Source of the DNA: Leptobrachium leishanense
Taxonomy: Eukaryota; Chordata; Amphibia; Anura; Megophryidae
DNA length: 64,000 bases
Assembly (NCBI GenBank): GCA_009667805.1
Contig: CM019064.1
Coordinates: 109,962,328 to 110,026,327, forward strand
Direction: 5' to 3'
Positions 33,405-45,870 of this stretch are shown piece by piece. Positions within the stretch are counted from its first letter, which is position 1. Each line of letters opens with the position of its first letter. The position numbers and the translations under genes are program-made. The notes below the pieces were generated by a model. That model was not told where the DNA came from and made no database searches. It saw only the letters and a program-made list of their open reading frames with translations.

Positions 33405-33780
33405 GGCCGCCATCAGGGCATTATGCCCCATGCTGCGCTAAGGGGCCCGGGGGGGCCCAGCTTGCCAGGGCCCCACCGTCAGCAGTGGTGCGCCCTTTTC
33501 ATCAGCACCGCTATCAGACTCCAGGAGTCCGAATCTGGAGCTGTACTGGCTTCCTGCCTGTCTGGGCGGCCCTACAGCAGTGTTGGCGCCGCCCTCCAGT
33601 CACGTGTGTGACACACGCGTCACACACAGCAATTGGAAGAAGACGTTGAAGACAGCAGAGCGGTGAGTATGGTGCTGTTAGACCAGCTAAACCCCAGCAT
33701 GGACCAGCTCAGACCCAGACCCAAAGGCCCAGGGCCCAGACACGTGACAATTGTAATATGCAATTACAGATTTGCAGGTT
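33405..33780. repeat. GC-rich dispersed repeat fragment
   Basis: Starts CAGGGCCGCCATCAGGGCAT. A diverged match (CAGGGCAGCCATCAG) lies at 32744. It is GC-rich and non-coding. 33600-33630 has repeated ACACACGCGTCACACA. Confidence 0.5.
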
Positions 33781-35516
33781 GAGAATTTAGCAGCGTAATT
33801 GCAAAGTACAGATTTGTGTGTGTTATAACTGTTATAACAATAAGGTATAGCTCTCATGTATGGGATTTACACAGTAAGACTCGTGTTCCAAGAATTTCTA
33901 TGATGTTCAGGATTTACAGTAAAAATGCACTTTTTTAGTCTCTACAGTAAAAAAGCGCATGTCCGAGATTTGTATTAAATCAGTGAATCATGGAAATTGC
34001 ATCCGTTCACACGTATATACACTCTGTTTTGGGGCTTTTTTCCTGGCCCAATATTTTTTCTAAATGTGGACATTTTATGGACTTTTTTTCAATTGAATTA
34101 GCCAACATTTTTAAAAAAATATCAGCTCTAAGCAGCCAATATTTCTTTTTAAAAAATAATAATCAAGTCCTTTTTTAAATTCATGAAAGCAGTGCATTAT
34201 CTTTAATTTTTTTGCTTTCTGCATTATGGGTAATGATTTTCTATTTTTTTTAAATTAAAGATAATTACTAGATAAAACATTTATAACATCTCTCTAAACA
34301 ATTTTATACAACAAAAAACACATATGGCATTACATTGCTTTGCACTAATTAAACTTTTAAATGCCTACAACATTACACCAGCTGTTACAGGCTTCTTAAA
34401 ACAAACATAAATTGACCATTAAATGCTGCCATTTGTCCTTCCATCATAATGAGTAAAATAACAAACATATTGCTAGACATTCAGTTCAAAGGCCAATTAC
34501 TGTAAGTGCAGTAAATATTTAAATGTGTTTATTTTAATTCTTTCTTCGAGACTTGTTCCTCTACAATAATTTATCAGCATGTGATGCATACAGCATTATT
34601 TATTGTGCTAAATTTTATACATATCACATATAAAACATTTGTCTTGTAAATTTTTCTGAATACATTTCCTATGAGTATTATTGTTGTTCATTTTCTAGCA
34701 AATATGCATTTTGATGAAAGTTTTCATTGCCAGCGAAGCATTTAATGATAAAATATCTTACATTTCTTTACTTCATAAACCAAACAACCACAGCATCCTA
34801 AAACAATGCTTTTCTAGATTTTATTATCATGTATCTTGCATGTAATACAGTTTATTTTTATAACATACATAAAGAGTAGAACATTATATTTGAGGTTTCA
34901 GGCTTTTTAATATTACTTTTAATGTCTTCAATACCTAGAGATTTTTCAATAAAACCACTAGAAAGACCCAGTGGTTTTATGGGAAATTATTTTCCATTGC
35001 CCAGTAAATATATACAGAGTTGTCAAACTGTATATGTTCATTGTAGGAAAGTTTTTATTGACAGGCAGGGGGCAATTTACCATTGCATATCCATATTGTA
35101 TTGTTTTTATCTCCATTTTTATTGTCTGATTATATTTATTTATTGTCTCATTTATATTAAATATCAATTAAGTCAGAAGGGGAACCTCTCATTGGTGATC
35201 ACTAGATCAATAGGTATTATGGGTAGACTTTATTATACCCAAAACACATTTTTTTTTCTCTGGCTCCTTATTTGGTGAATAATAGCCTATCATATGTACA
35301 TATACAAGAAATGTTAGTACAATAATACTTCATAGAGCCTTTTTCTTTCCATCAAAGAAATGCGTGGATTTGGACAATATCAACAGAAAGTAGGACAGGT
35401 CCCACCTTTTGAAACAATCGCAGGCTACTAGAAGAACAGGTCCACATCATAAAGGGCTCTACAGTACATGAGTGTATATTTCCTCTTTTATAACAAATTA
35501 TATGTCATATTATATG
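33781..35516. other. Unassigned AT-rich, repeat-poor DNA
   Basis: About 1.7 kb without transposon termini. 34180-34900 is complex AT-rich sequence rich in ATTA/TAAT words, of a kind that could be conserved non-coding DNA, but that cannot be judged from one sequence. Confidence 0.4.
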
Positions 35517-35707
35517 CCAATTCACAGAGGTAGAAAAGTGGATAAATGATAACAAACTTTTTCTAAATGCTGACAAAACTGTTACAATGCTCTTTGGAAC
35601 AGCACCTAAACTACACAAATTGCAAACACACGATCTATGTGTCAGGACAAAATCAAATGGCACGCTGACCACAGTCACTTCTCTCAAATATCTACGTATG
35701 TGGTTAG
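35517..35707 (+). pseudogene. CR1/L2-like LINE, second copy, part 1
   Basis: Plus-strand piece of the same LINE family as 3991-8884. It encodes [34 protein letters not shown] and TSLKYLRMW of the reverse transcriptase thumb. Interrupted at 35707 by a hAT element with the duplication GTGGTTAG. Confidence 0.85.
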
Positions 35708-36279
35708 TAGTGATGAGCCGAAAACCCTCGTGTTCAGTTCGCATTCGAACTTGAACGATTTCAAAAGTTCGAGTTCGAACTCGAATACGAACCCGAACTC
35801 AATGCAAGTCAATGGGACTCGAAAGTTTGAATTTTAGAGTGCCCTCCAAGAGAGCATATATGCAAGATATTTGCCATAAAAGGTGTATGGGGGTCCGGGT
35901 AGTGCCCTGGGGGACAGGAAACAAGGACAAAAAGTTTAAAAAAAGTTTTTAAATGAACAGGGAGTTTTCCATGAAATAAAAGTTAAGAATAAAAACAAAA
36001 AATTCCTTCAAATATTGTGCCTAGGAAGTCCCCATAACCGGCCCGTGAAGTGGCGGATTTGTAGGGTGTATAGAAACATTTAAAAACAAAAAAATGACAT
36101 TTCAAATGACGGTAAACAGTTTTCCTTTAATCTATTCATAAATAACTGCTTGGGGCGGCAGTCTGTATGAAAAGAGGAGACATTTTAAGACACTCAGAAC
36201 ACGTTTAGTGATTTTTTTTGGCTAAATTATGGTGAAACTTATGCAGGCTTTGGATGAAAGTAACAAAAGGTGCTTTAAA

Positions 36280-36700
36280 ATTGGGCCTTTAGTGTCGGCA
36301 ACAGTGCCGTCAGACCGTAACCCGTCTGTGGTATTGTGGAAGAGTGCAGGGATGGACCCTGCAGTCCAATATTAAAATGATATGAATCTGGTAATATAGG
36401 CATCAGTGGCAGTGCACTCAAATATTGTGCCTTTGGTGGCAGCAAGTGCGTTCACACCGTAAGTAACCCCTCTATGGTGTTGTGGAAGAGTGCAGGGTTG
36501 GACCCTGCGGTCCAATATTAAAATGATATGAATATGGTACGGGCGTCAGTGCACCCAAATATTGTGCCTTTGGTGGCAGCAAGTGCCTTCACACCGTAAC
36601 CCCTTTGTGGTATTGTGGAAGAGTGCAGGGATGGACCCTGCAGTTCAATATTAAAATGATATGAATCTGGTACAGGCGTCAGTGCACCCAAATATTGTGC
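36280..36700. repeat. hAT element 1: ~130 bp repeats at gene 3' side
   Basis: Three copies of a unit with CACACCGTAACCCCTTTGTG, GGAAGAGTGCAGGGATGGAC and CCAATATTAAAATGATATGA. The same unit type is seen at 39650-40010 and 61745-64000. Confidence 0.85.
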
Positions 36701-37836
36701 CTTTGCTTGGGGATGGTTGGGACTATATTTTTTCTTACGCTGCAGCAGCTGGGGCAACATAATCTGACTGTGTAAATCTTCAGCTGATGGGATGTTGTTA
36801 CATTCTGAGGAAGGACCTGGTACAACCATTACTGTAGCATCATCCCTGTCAGTGGAGTTTGTAGGCAATGACATGGCAGGACATATAGTGGGGGTAGAGA
36901 CAGATGATGAGGAGGAGGACCTATGCAAAGTGTTGTGCCAACAGGATGCATGGCAGGTGGTCATATGTCGCCTGAAGCATGTGGTACCCAAGCGTGGGAT
37001 GTCTTTCCCACGCTTGATCCTCATCTGACATAGATTACAAATAACAACGGTGCGGTCTGCAGCACATTTGTTAAAGAACTCCCAGACAGCAGACTTCCTG
37101 TACATGTGCTTTGAGACAACAGTGCTCTGCACCTGAGCAGCTGTGACTTCTAATGCCTTGGACAGGCTACTGTTGGTCATAGAGGATGTTGTGCCTCGTG
37201 TTTGTTGTGCCTCCTCCTCACTTGACTCCTCTGTTTGATCAGGCATCCAGGTGGAGTCAGTGACCTCATCATCATCGTCATCACCCCCTATCTCCTCATC
37301 ACTGGAGCCAACTTGGCTGTATGCTGCAGCTGCTGGGGCAACATGAGTGCCAGTTATTTGTGTGTCACTGGCACCCCCTTCCTCTAGGTTGATTATACTC
37401 CCTCAACCTCAGAGTTTGAATCAGAGCACTGTACTTGCTGCACATCCTCAAGCAGCATGTCACTGTCATTGTAGTCAAACAATTCAGCTGACTCCTACGT
37501 GTGTGATAGTGAGGCTACGGCAGGAGTAGCTGTGGACATGTTGGCTGCATTAGATGCTTTGGCAGCTGAGGTGGACTGTAAACCACTACAAGTCTGGCTG
37601 GCAGAGGACTTGGAGGATGAGGATGGCCTGGTTAGCCAATCCACCAAATCCTCTGTATGTTGCTGCTGCTTAAGACGGCCAGCACCAGTTAGAAAGGACA
37701 AGCAATGAATGCACCACCCATGCAGAGAATGCACCACATCCACGACGACCAGAGGCACAGCCTCCCGACACAGAGGCTGCTTGCCCTCTTATCTGTGTCT
37801 GGGAGCATCTGCCTGTCCTTTTTGGTCTGTCTGACA
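36700..37836 (-). pseudogene. hAT transposase N-terminal remnant (BED finger)
   Basis: Minus-strand start at the ATG near 37836 (MSDRPKRTGR) followed by LSFLTGAGRLKQQQHTEDLV, a Ser-rich stretch and ESAELFDYNDSDMLLEDVQQ. The BED-type zinc finger comes next: SAVWEFFNKCAAD, ICNLCQMRIKRG and CFRRHMTTCH (Cys2 plus His pair), the DNA-binding part of hAT transposases. The frame ends at YSPNHPQ and jumps straight into the terminal repeat, so the RNase H-like catalytic and dimerisation regions are deleted. Frameshifts and an in-frame stop are also present. Confidence 0.88.
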
Positions 37837-37969
37837 TGGTGAGTGATAAATAGATTAAAGATATACAGAACTCTGATTCAATTCTGTTAAAAAAATTGGA
37901 GATAAGCAGAACTCTGATTCAACTGTGTTACCTAGATTAAAGATTTCCAGAACTCTGGTATAACTCAGT

Positions 37970-38490
37970 GAGACACCCTGATAGCTGGCAGCCAGTGTCA
38001 AGACACAGATTAAAATTCCCAGAAAGCACCTATAAGTCAGTGAGACCCCAGATGGGTGGCAGTGACGACACAGGTTATAATTCCCAGATATCTGCTACAA
38101 GTCTGTGAGACCCCCTGATGGGTGGCAGTGACAAGACACAAATTACAATTCCCAGGAAACTCCTATAAATCAGTGAGACCCAATGATGGGTTGCAGTGAC
38201 AAGACACAGATTGCAATTCCCAGGAACCTCCTATAAATCAGAGAGACCCAATGATGGATGGCAGTGACAAGACACAGATTACAACAATTCCCAGATATTT
38301 TGTAGAAGTGAGACCCCCACAATAGCTGCTGGCATTGAGAACACAAAGATTTGAACAAATCCCAGATATTTTGTAGAAATGAGACCCACACAATAGCTGT
38401 TGGCAGTGAGAACACACAGATTACAACAATTCCCAGATATCTTCTAGAAGTGAAACCCCGCAATAGCTGCTGGCAGTGAGAACACACACC
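37970..38490. repeat. hAT element 1: ~67 bp tandem repeats at gene 5' side
   Basis: Units with GTGAGACCC, GGTGGCAGTGACAAGACACA and ATTCCCAG repeat about seven times with length changes. They lie upstream of the transposase start. Confidence 0.8.
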
Positions 38491-38665
38491 CCGCAAAATT
38501 TTCCCAACCAGGACTCTGAGCCGTGATTGGCATAGTCTTGCACCTGACCTGTGGTCAGGTGCAGGCTGTAGCCAATTACAAACTTTAGGCCAGTGGAAAA
38601 GTGCATTGTGGTCCATTGTGGTGCATCTGAACTCCGAACAGATCGAACCGAACAGCTCATCCCTA

Positions 38666-39092
38666 GTGGTTAGACCCAAATCTATCCTTTGGCCCCCACA
38701 TCGAAAAACTTTCATCTAAAATTTACCCCAAACTAGGTGCCCTGCACAGAAAGAAATCCTGCCTGAGCCCCGCGGTAAGAAAGCAGATTGTACAACAAAT
38801 GCTTATGCCAGCTATTGAATACGGAGATGTAGTGTATGCAGCTGCCCCGCAAACGCACCTCCAGAAACTTACTACATTCTATAACTCATTCTGTCGCTTT
38901 GTGCTACAATGTAACTACATGACCCACCATTGTGACATGTTAAAAGAACTAAACTGGCCATCGCTGGAATCTAGATGCACCCTTCACCTTTCCAACCTGG
39001 TGTTTAAGAGCTTTTCTGGGAAGCTACCACCCTACCTGAATAGGCTGCTTCCCTCATCCTATAACCTCCAGGACTGGCACCTTACTTGCAAT
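38666..39092 (+). pseudogene. CR1/L2-like LINE, second copy, part 2
   Basis: Continues the thumb of the reverse transcriptase after hAT element 1: RKEILPEPRGKKADCTTNAY in a shifted frame, then MLMPAIEYGDVVYAAAPQTH and LTTFYNSFCRFVLQCNYMTH, LPPYLNRLLPSSYNLQDWHL. It ends at 39092 at hAT element 2. No continuation is found after 42043. Confidence 0.85.
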
Positions 39093-39649
39093 TATGATGA
39101 GCCGAACACCCCGTGTTCGGTTCGCATTCAAACGCGAACAATTTCAAAAGTTCGAGTTCGTACACGAACCAAACTCAATGCAAGTCAATGGGACTCGAAA
39201 GTTCGAATTTTAGAGTGCCCTCCAAGAGGGCATATATGCAAGATATTTGCCATAAAAGGTATATGGGGGTCCGGGTAGTGCCCTGGGGGACAGGAAACAA
39301 GGACAAAAATTAAAAAAAAATTTTTTTTAAAGGAACAGTGAGTATTCCATGAAATAAAGGTTAAGAATAAATACGAAAAATTCCTTCAAATATCGTGCCT
39401 AGGAGGTCCCCATAACCTGCCCGTGAAGTGGCGGATTTGTAGGATGTATAGAAACATTTAAAAACAGAAAAATGACATTTCAAATCACGTTAAATGGTTT
39501 CCTTTAATCTATTCATAAACAACTGCTTGGGGCGGCAACTTGTATGAAAAGAAGAGACATTTTAGGACACGCAGAACAAGTTTAGTGATTTTTTGGCTAA
39601 ATTATGGTGAAACGTATGCAGGCTTTGGATGAAAGTAACAATAGGTGCT

Positions 39650-40010
39650 TTAAAATTGGGCCTTTAGTGTCGGCAACAGTGCCGTCACACCGTAACCCCT
39701 CTGTGGTATTGTGGAAGAGTGCAGGGTTGGACCCTGCAGTCCAATATTAAAATTATATGAATCTGTTATAGGCATCAGTGGCAGTGCACCCAAATATTGT
39801 GCCATTGGTGGCAGCAAGTGCCTTCACACCGTAACCCCTCTGTGGTATTGTGGAAGAGTGTAGGGTTGGACCCAGCGGTCCAATATTAAAATGATATGTA
39901 TCTGGTACAGGCGTCAGTGCACCCAAATAAAGTGCCTTTGGTGGCAGCAAGTGCCTTCACACCGTAACCCCTTTGTGGTATTGTAGAAGAGTGCAGTGGT
40001 GGAGGTTTTG
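39650..40010. repeat. hAT element 2: ~130 bp repeats at gene 3' side
   Basis: Units matching 36280-36700, with CACACCGTAACCCCTCTGTG and GGAAGAGTGCAGGGTTGGAC. Confidence 0.85.
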
Positions 40011-40033
40011 GGAATGCCGAAGAAATCCATGAT

Positions 40034-41519
40034 CTATTCAGTTACGTCAGCATCAGGGGATTGATAGCTGCTGATCCAGGACTGATTCATTTTTATAAAT
40101 GTCAGCCGGTCTACAGAGTCTGTGGGCAGACACACTCTTTTGTCTGTGACAAAACCTTCAGCGGCACTGAACGTCCTTTCAGAAAGCATGCTGGATGAAG
40201 GGCAACCTAGTAGCTGCATAGCATATTGGCTAAGTTTTGGCCAGTGATCCAATCTCAACACCCAGTAAGCCAGTGGATCATCTGCTGGAAAGGTATCCAG
40301 GTCTGCCCTTGCCCCTAGGTAGTCATGCACCATATGGTGAAGACGTTGGCAATGGGTGCCTACATTTGACGTCCCTGGGCGTCGTGGGCTAAAAAAAATT
40401 AAAAAGGCATCAGTCAAGCGGCCCTGGCCTTCACCGCTCTTCCTATGATCATCTGCATCCTCAGAAGCACCTGTGTCATCACTTGGTAACCTACCAGTGC
40501 CTGGAAAGGTGTTACACAAGTCTCGCTTTAGAGCGTCCTCAAGTTGTTTCATCTGGTCCTCCCACTGTGAGGGCAGGATGAGCTCTGCAACTTTACCCTT
40601 GTATCGTGGATCAAGAAGGCTTGCCAACCAGTAATGATCCCTCTCCTTGATTGCACGAATCCTCGGGTCCATTAGCATGCTGTGCAGGATACGGTAGCCC
40701 ATGCAGCGTAGGTTGGTGGTGGAATTAGCTTCCGAGTCTTCCTGGTCAATGAGGATGACCCCATCCACTTCCTCCTCCCAGCCATGTAATATTCCTAGGG
40801 TTTCTGGGGACACAAAACACTCCCTTGAGGAATCCCCACCTTCAATGGCCCCATTTCTTAAATGTTCCACCTCCTCCTCATCCTCCTCCTGTCTGATCTG
40901 AGGACCCGCAGGAATGCTGTCTGCGTAAAGACTGGGTCCTTGAGAGCTAGGGAAGGCCTCCTCTTCCTCCCACTACTCTGCCTCTAGTGCCACATCTATA
41001 ATTCCCCGCAGAGTGCGCTCCAGCAGGAACACTAAAGGAATTGTGTCACTGATGCATGCATTGTCCCTGCTCACATCCTCGTTGCCTCCTCAAATGGTGA
41101 CAGTACAGTGCATGCACCTTGATCATCAGCCACTGCGGAGGGGGGACAAGTTGACCTGAACCTGTCCTTGTGCCATTCTCACACAGGTACTCATTGATGG
41201 CCCTCTGCTGCTTGTGCAGACGCTGCAGCATTGCTAATATCGAGTTCCACCTGGTGGGCATGTCACAGATCAGACGGTTTGTGGGAAGGTGGAATTCTCT
41301 TTGAATTTCTGCCAGGCGAACACTTGCTGGGAATGAACGTCTGAAGTAGCTGCAGACTTTTCTGGCCTGGCTGAGAAGCTCTGCCAGCCCTGGGTATCTG
41401 GTTAGGAAACGCTGTACCATCAGATTTAGGACGTGTGCTAGGCATGGTACATGCGTCAACTTACCCTGGCGTAGGGCGGAGAGAAGGTTGCTGCTATTAT
41501 CACAGACGACCATTCCCAA
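40034..41519 (-). pseudogene. hAT transposase C-terminal remnant
   Basis: Minus strand. It starts abruptly at MGMVVCDNSSNLLSALRQGK, the block with the second catalytic aspartate, then CLAHVLNLMVQRF, ICDMPTRWNSILAMLQRL and a frameshifted middle near 40870-41050. It then continues RDHYWLASLLDPRYKGK and the hAT dimerisation domain YWVLRLDHWPKLSQYAMQLL, LSERTFSAAEGFVTDKR, ending TFIKMNQSWISSY at 40034. The BED finger and first catalytic block are deleted. The junction at 41520 falls between TTCCCA repeats. It complements element 1, which keeps only the N-terminus. Confidence 0.88.
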
Positions 41520-41760
41520 AGATTAGAACAATTCCCAGATATTTTGTAGAAATGAGACCCCCACAATTGCTGGTGGCAGTGAGAACACAAAGATTACAAC
41601 AATTCCAAGATATTTTGTATAAATGACTGACCCCCAAAATAGTTGGTGGCAGTGAGAACACACAGATTACAACAATTCACAGATATTTTGTAGAAATGAG
41701 ACCCCCCCAATAGCTGCTGGCAGACTGGCAGTGAGAACACACACTGACAATCTCCTCTCA
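41520..41760. repeat. hAT element 2: ~70 bp tandem repeats at gene 5' side
   Basis: Units with CAATTCCCAGATATTTTGTA, GAAATGAGACCCCC and GGCAGTGAGAACACA, about three and a half copies. Confidence 0.8.
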
Positions 41761-42043
41761 AAAAACACATGCTGGGGCTGCAAGGGACGCCTTATATAGT
41801 GTGCAGCTCTGTGAGCCCATGATTGAGCCGTGATTGGCATAGTCTTGCACCTAAACTGTGGTCAGGTGCAGGCTGTAGCCAATTACAAGCTTCAGGCCAG
41901 TGGAAAAGTGCATTGTGGTCCATTGTGGTGCATTGTGGGCGAACATGCTGCGAACACGCGGAAATGTTCGAAGTTCACGAACATACGAACTGGCGATGTT
42001 CGAATCGAACTCCGAACACATCGAACCGAACAGCTCATCCCTA

Positions 42044-42269
42044 TTTGTCACCTCATTTTCAGAGTTTTGTTGAAAAATATATATTGCTTGTATGAACTTA
42101 ATCATCATACTGTGTTATGTGATTGCTAGCTTATTACTGTCCAAGGAAACCAGCATGGCCATACAAAAAGACCGTAAGAGATTACACTTTGTATGATGAT
42201 AGCAGTAGATGGAACTTCATGTGATTACTGTAGGAGAAACAAGGTAATGTATTTTCGTGAGTATGCAAT
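42044..42269. other. Unassigned DNA
   Basis: Nothing recognisable. Confidence 0.5.
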
Positions 42270-42887
42270 TTAACCCTTTTACTTCCAAGATCAAGATAAA
42301 TCGGGTCTTCAAATACACCACCAGGTACCCAATATCGAGTTATCTCGTTCTGCAGCTGAGCAGGACAAAAGCAAATTATATTTGTTGTTTGCAAACAAAT
42401 TTTTTTTGCTTTTGAACTCCAGAACATGCCCCTAAGGTTCTAGCACCGTGGCCATCATTCCCAAGCTACTGAAATTTTTTAAAATCCACTAGAAAATGTC
42501 TAATGGACCTCTCCCAGCTGTTAAAACACGGAGCCTTGAGCTGTAGTTGCAAGTGTTGCAAGAAATCTGGCCGCCATTCTGGGGTCAAGTAGGACTTTTT
42601 TCCTAGTATGTTGCATATTTGATGAGTGCTTCAGACTGGGTTTGTTGCCTACTTTTGGGTGAACTGCATGTGAAAGGCTGAACTCGATGGAAGCACGTAT
42701 TTTTTTCAGCCTATGTAACTCAATTTGGCCAGCAGATCTGCCTGCCAAATAGGTTATTACAGTAAGAAATACATCGGAAATAATCCAAAATATTTCTTAC
42801 TGTATAATTAATTAAAATGATTTTCCAAAAACCTATTGGTTCCTGACAGTGCTTTTTTGGAAAATAACTTGTTAGTGAAGGGATTAA
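42270..42887 (-). mobile_element. TTAA MITE (CCCCTTCAC family), copy 2
   Basis: TTAA at 42270-42273 and 42884-42887. Ends TTAACCCTTTTACTTCC and CTTGTTAGTGAAGGGATTAA. The interior matches 22735-23124 in inverted orientation (TATTTCTTACTGTA). No coding potential. Confidence 0.75.
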
Positions 42888-42939
42888 AGGGGACACTTGT
42901 TGCGTGTGTTGAAAATATTTTTAGATTTCCAGCTCCCTT

Positions 42940-43036
42940 GATTATTATTATTATTATTGTCATCATTTGTATAGCGCCAATAGTTTCCGCAGCACTTTAC
43001 AATAACCAAAGGGAACGAAATGCAAATAAACGGACG
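42940..43036 (-). mobile_element. CR1/L2-like LINE 3' tail fragment
   Basis: ATTATTATTATTATT followed by ATTTGTATAGCGCCAATAG and GCAGCACTTTACAATAACC. This is the complement of the 3' end seen at 52670-52740. Confidence 0.8.
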
Positions 43037-44448
43037 TAAATATGTTTAGAGAATGACAGGAGTGAGCTCAGAATAAGAATTTCATTTCTCTTCAAGAAAA
43101 ATTGTGAACTCCGGTTAAAAAAATGGCTTATCAGTGCAGTATAAATGGCTAAATATCAGTTTTTGATGTTTTCCATTGCAAAAAAAGGTATACATGTATC
43201 GTTAGTGAAAGAGATAAAAATTATTTTATTCTGCATTTTAGAATTTAACTGTTCTACTTTAAAACTAGCATTAAAGTAGTCTATTTCTACATTAAATAAT
43301 TGCTGAGCTATGGTGCAATAACTGAAACTCCCTTGGTTCCAGCAATATGTCAGAATCTGAACACAATTATTTTAGGACATTTCAGTTTGGCAAAATGGAT
43401 ATTTTCTTTAGTGAACACACCCTAAAGATATTACAATAGACAAAAATATGAGAGAATAATGAGATTACTCTTTATACATATTATGCATATACACTGTGTG
43501 CTATGCTTGCACACCCTATTGAAAGCACGTAATAAAAACTCAAGTCATGGAGAAAGTGCAGGAAGATTTACAAACACACTACACCAGTGCTTTTCTTTGC
43601 TTTGATTATCTCTGTAAAGTCAGAAAAATGTTTAATTCATTTAGTTGCAGAAACCTCTGTAACAATATTCACTTCTGTTGGCCTCCGAGAATTTTTCTTG
43701 GGAAAACTGTGGGAGCCATTTGGGTAAAATAAAATCTGCTCTTTTATACTTTTTGGAACATCTTTTACTCTTTTTTTAACAATCAAGGTAAGTAAGAAAA
43801 CTAGAAGATTATAGCAAAGCATTGCACGAGATAAAAGTTTCTTACCACTTAAATTCTCTCTTTCATGTTCTTCCTCATACAGTGCAAAACATATATATTT
43901 TTTAAACATATTTAGCCTTTTCTTCTAGAATTAATCAACAATGCTACCTATTATCTAACGTATCCACTATTTGAGTTAATTTAATGAACACATTTTCTTT
44001 AATTTATTAATAAGCTTGTCTTCTAGTGACACGCAATTTGTAATCTGAAAGATAAGAAAATGATCAGCTTTGTTTATTACACATTTAATGAGGTCAAAAT
44101 GACAAACCAATATATTCATATAAAACTATTGCCAAAAAAAAGAAGAAACCGGCTCTGTTACTTCTCAAACACAGATACGTTGACCTAAATTTTCTGCAAT
44201 TTTCCTTTTAGGTTAATTAATTCCTACAAAATGTAATATTGTTGTGTCATCTTTCCAAACAAAGAGGTACACGTTGTTAAGACTCAACTCAGCTTTGATC
44301 TGCACAATTACATCATCTGGATTTGGAAACAGATTCCTATGAGTAGGTACATTCACATATGTTAGGCGAGTACTCCCCACTCACATGTAATCAACAGTTT
44401 TTTGTCTGTTTTAAATGGGGTTTCTTTTTACATTAAATGTTAAACCCT
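43037..44448. other. Unassigned AT-rich DNA
   Basis: No gene or repeat end supported over 1.4 kb. Confidence 0.45.
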
Positions 44449-45400
44449 TAATGACTGGACTGTTTTACCATTGTCTGTCAGAAAGTGCACACTGCTGTTG
44501 TTACATTTCTACGCTGTTTGTGTTCAGCTCTAATTTTCTTCTTACTCGTTTACTGTACCCACTCATATTATATACTGGTTTTCTCGCCATTAAATGTACT
44601 TTCTAAAGATACCATTATTTTCATCATATTATATAATTTACTCTAAAATCTTTTCTGAAATATGATGATAAAATGGAAATAAACCCACTTTTTTGAAATT
44701 TGACCCCCAAAATCTCTTACGCATCTACAACCACCAAAAAAAACCCTGGCTAAATAGTTTCTAAATTTTCTCCTGACTTTAGAAATATCCAATAATTACA
44801 TATTTTATTTGCTTTTTTTGCAACGAATATGAAAAACAAATTGCAATTAGCTATTTCCAAAGTATTTTTTCTTTCAAAATTAGCAATAGTGACATTGTAA
44901 CAATGATATCTGTCATGAATACCTGAATAACCCTCTATGTACTGTATATATTTTTTAAAAGTAGACAACCCAAGGTATTAAATTTGTGGTATTTTGACTC
45001 TTTTCATGCAACAATTTTAACCACCAATCTATGCCAAATTTTGAGAAAAAAATATGTTTGTGGGTTTTTCACACAGATTGCATTTTAAGAATACATGTAC
45101 TGAGAACTTTAAGGGTTACTGCCAAACAACACCCCGATACATGTTCAGCAACATCTCCTGAGTACAGTGATACTGCCCATGTATAGGTGTGTCAGGTACT
45201 TTGGCCTTAGAAGGGCAGTGCCATTTTGCTGCCACAAGAGATTAGGGAGCAAGGGGGCTTTTTTATTTCATATGTATTTTTCTTAACTTTTTTAAAAATC
45301 ATTATTTGGCTGAGTGCCCCAACCCCTGAAGGCACTCGGCATGCTTTCAGATGAGTGCCTCTCCGATTCCCGATCGTCTTCTTGTATACCAATGTGGTTT
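44449..45400 (+). mobile_element. TTAA element fragment related to 1-3990
   Basis: Starts TTAAACCCTTAATGACTGGA. 45110-45200 has GGGTTACTGCCAAACAACAC and ATGTTCAGCAACATCTCCTG, matching 105-160. A T-rich tract and the hairpin GGCTGAGTGCC...GGCACTCGGC (45311-45340) follow, parallel to 3380-3520. The right end is lost near 45400. Confidence 0.6.
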
Positions 45401-45867
45401 ATGCTCTCACAACCTTAAGTATCTCTGTATCCCTGATCTTGTCTAACCTCTGGTTTCTACTCTTTCTCTGCAAAAACCCAGCCACCTCAATTACTGGTAT
45501 ATGCTTTCATTTTCTCATCCTGTGATGCACTTAAATCCAGCCTCTACAAGGACTGGCAATTGTGTCTGCTTTTCCGTATTACGTGCAAGGTTCAACAGCT
45601 GCGACAAAGGACTTATATGGCACCTGGCTTAGAGGGTTTTGCGGCGCTGCGGGTAGAGGGTGTTTTGGTCTACACCACACCTGCACACAGCTTGGCAGTT
45701 CTTGGAAAAGTGGGTGATTAATTCTAGGTAGCATTTGTATATGCTTAGAGAAGGGGAAAACCGGGAACTCAAGTGGAAGGTCATTGACTTCAATGAGAGA
45801 GAAACTAGTGAGGAGAGAACAAATAGGATTTACAACATTATTCATGCCGTGAAAGACTCTCAAAATC
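45401..45867. other. Unassigned DNA
   Basis: No domain found in the short frames. Confidence 0.45.
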
Positions 45868-45870
45868 TAT

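Larger units (their letters stand above)
35708..38665 (-). mobile_element. hAT element 1 (catalytic part deleted)
   Basis: A 2958 bp element, ends TAGTGATGAGCC and AGCTCATCCCTA, flanked by the perfect 8 bp duplication GTGGTTAG (35700-35707, 38666-38673). It carries ~140 bp terminal-region repeats at 36280-36700, an N-terminal transposase remnant on the minus strand, and a tandem array at 37970-38490. Same family as 39092-42043 and 57123-64000. Confidence 0.92.
39092..42043 (-). mobile_element. hAT element 2 (BED part deleted)
   Basis: Ends TATGATGAGCCG and CAGCTCATCCCTA, homologous to elements 1 and 3. The flanks (ACTTGCAA and TTTGTCAC) do not match, unlike element 1, so the present ends are probably the product of recombination or deletion. 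Contains terminal repeats at 39650-40010, a transposase C-terminal part and 5' tandem repeats at 41520-41760. Confidence 0.85.
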
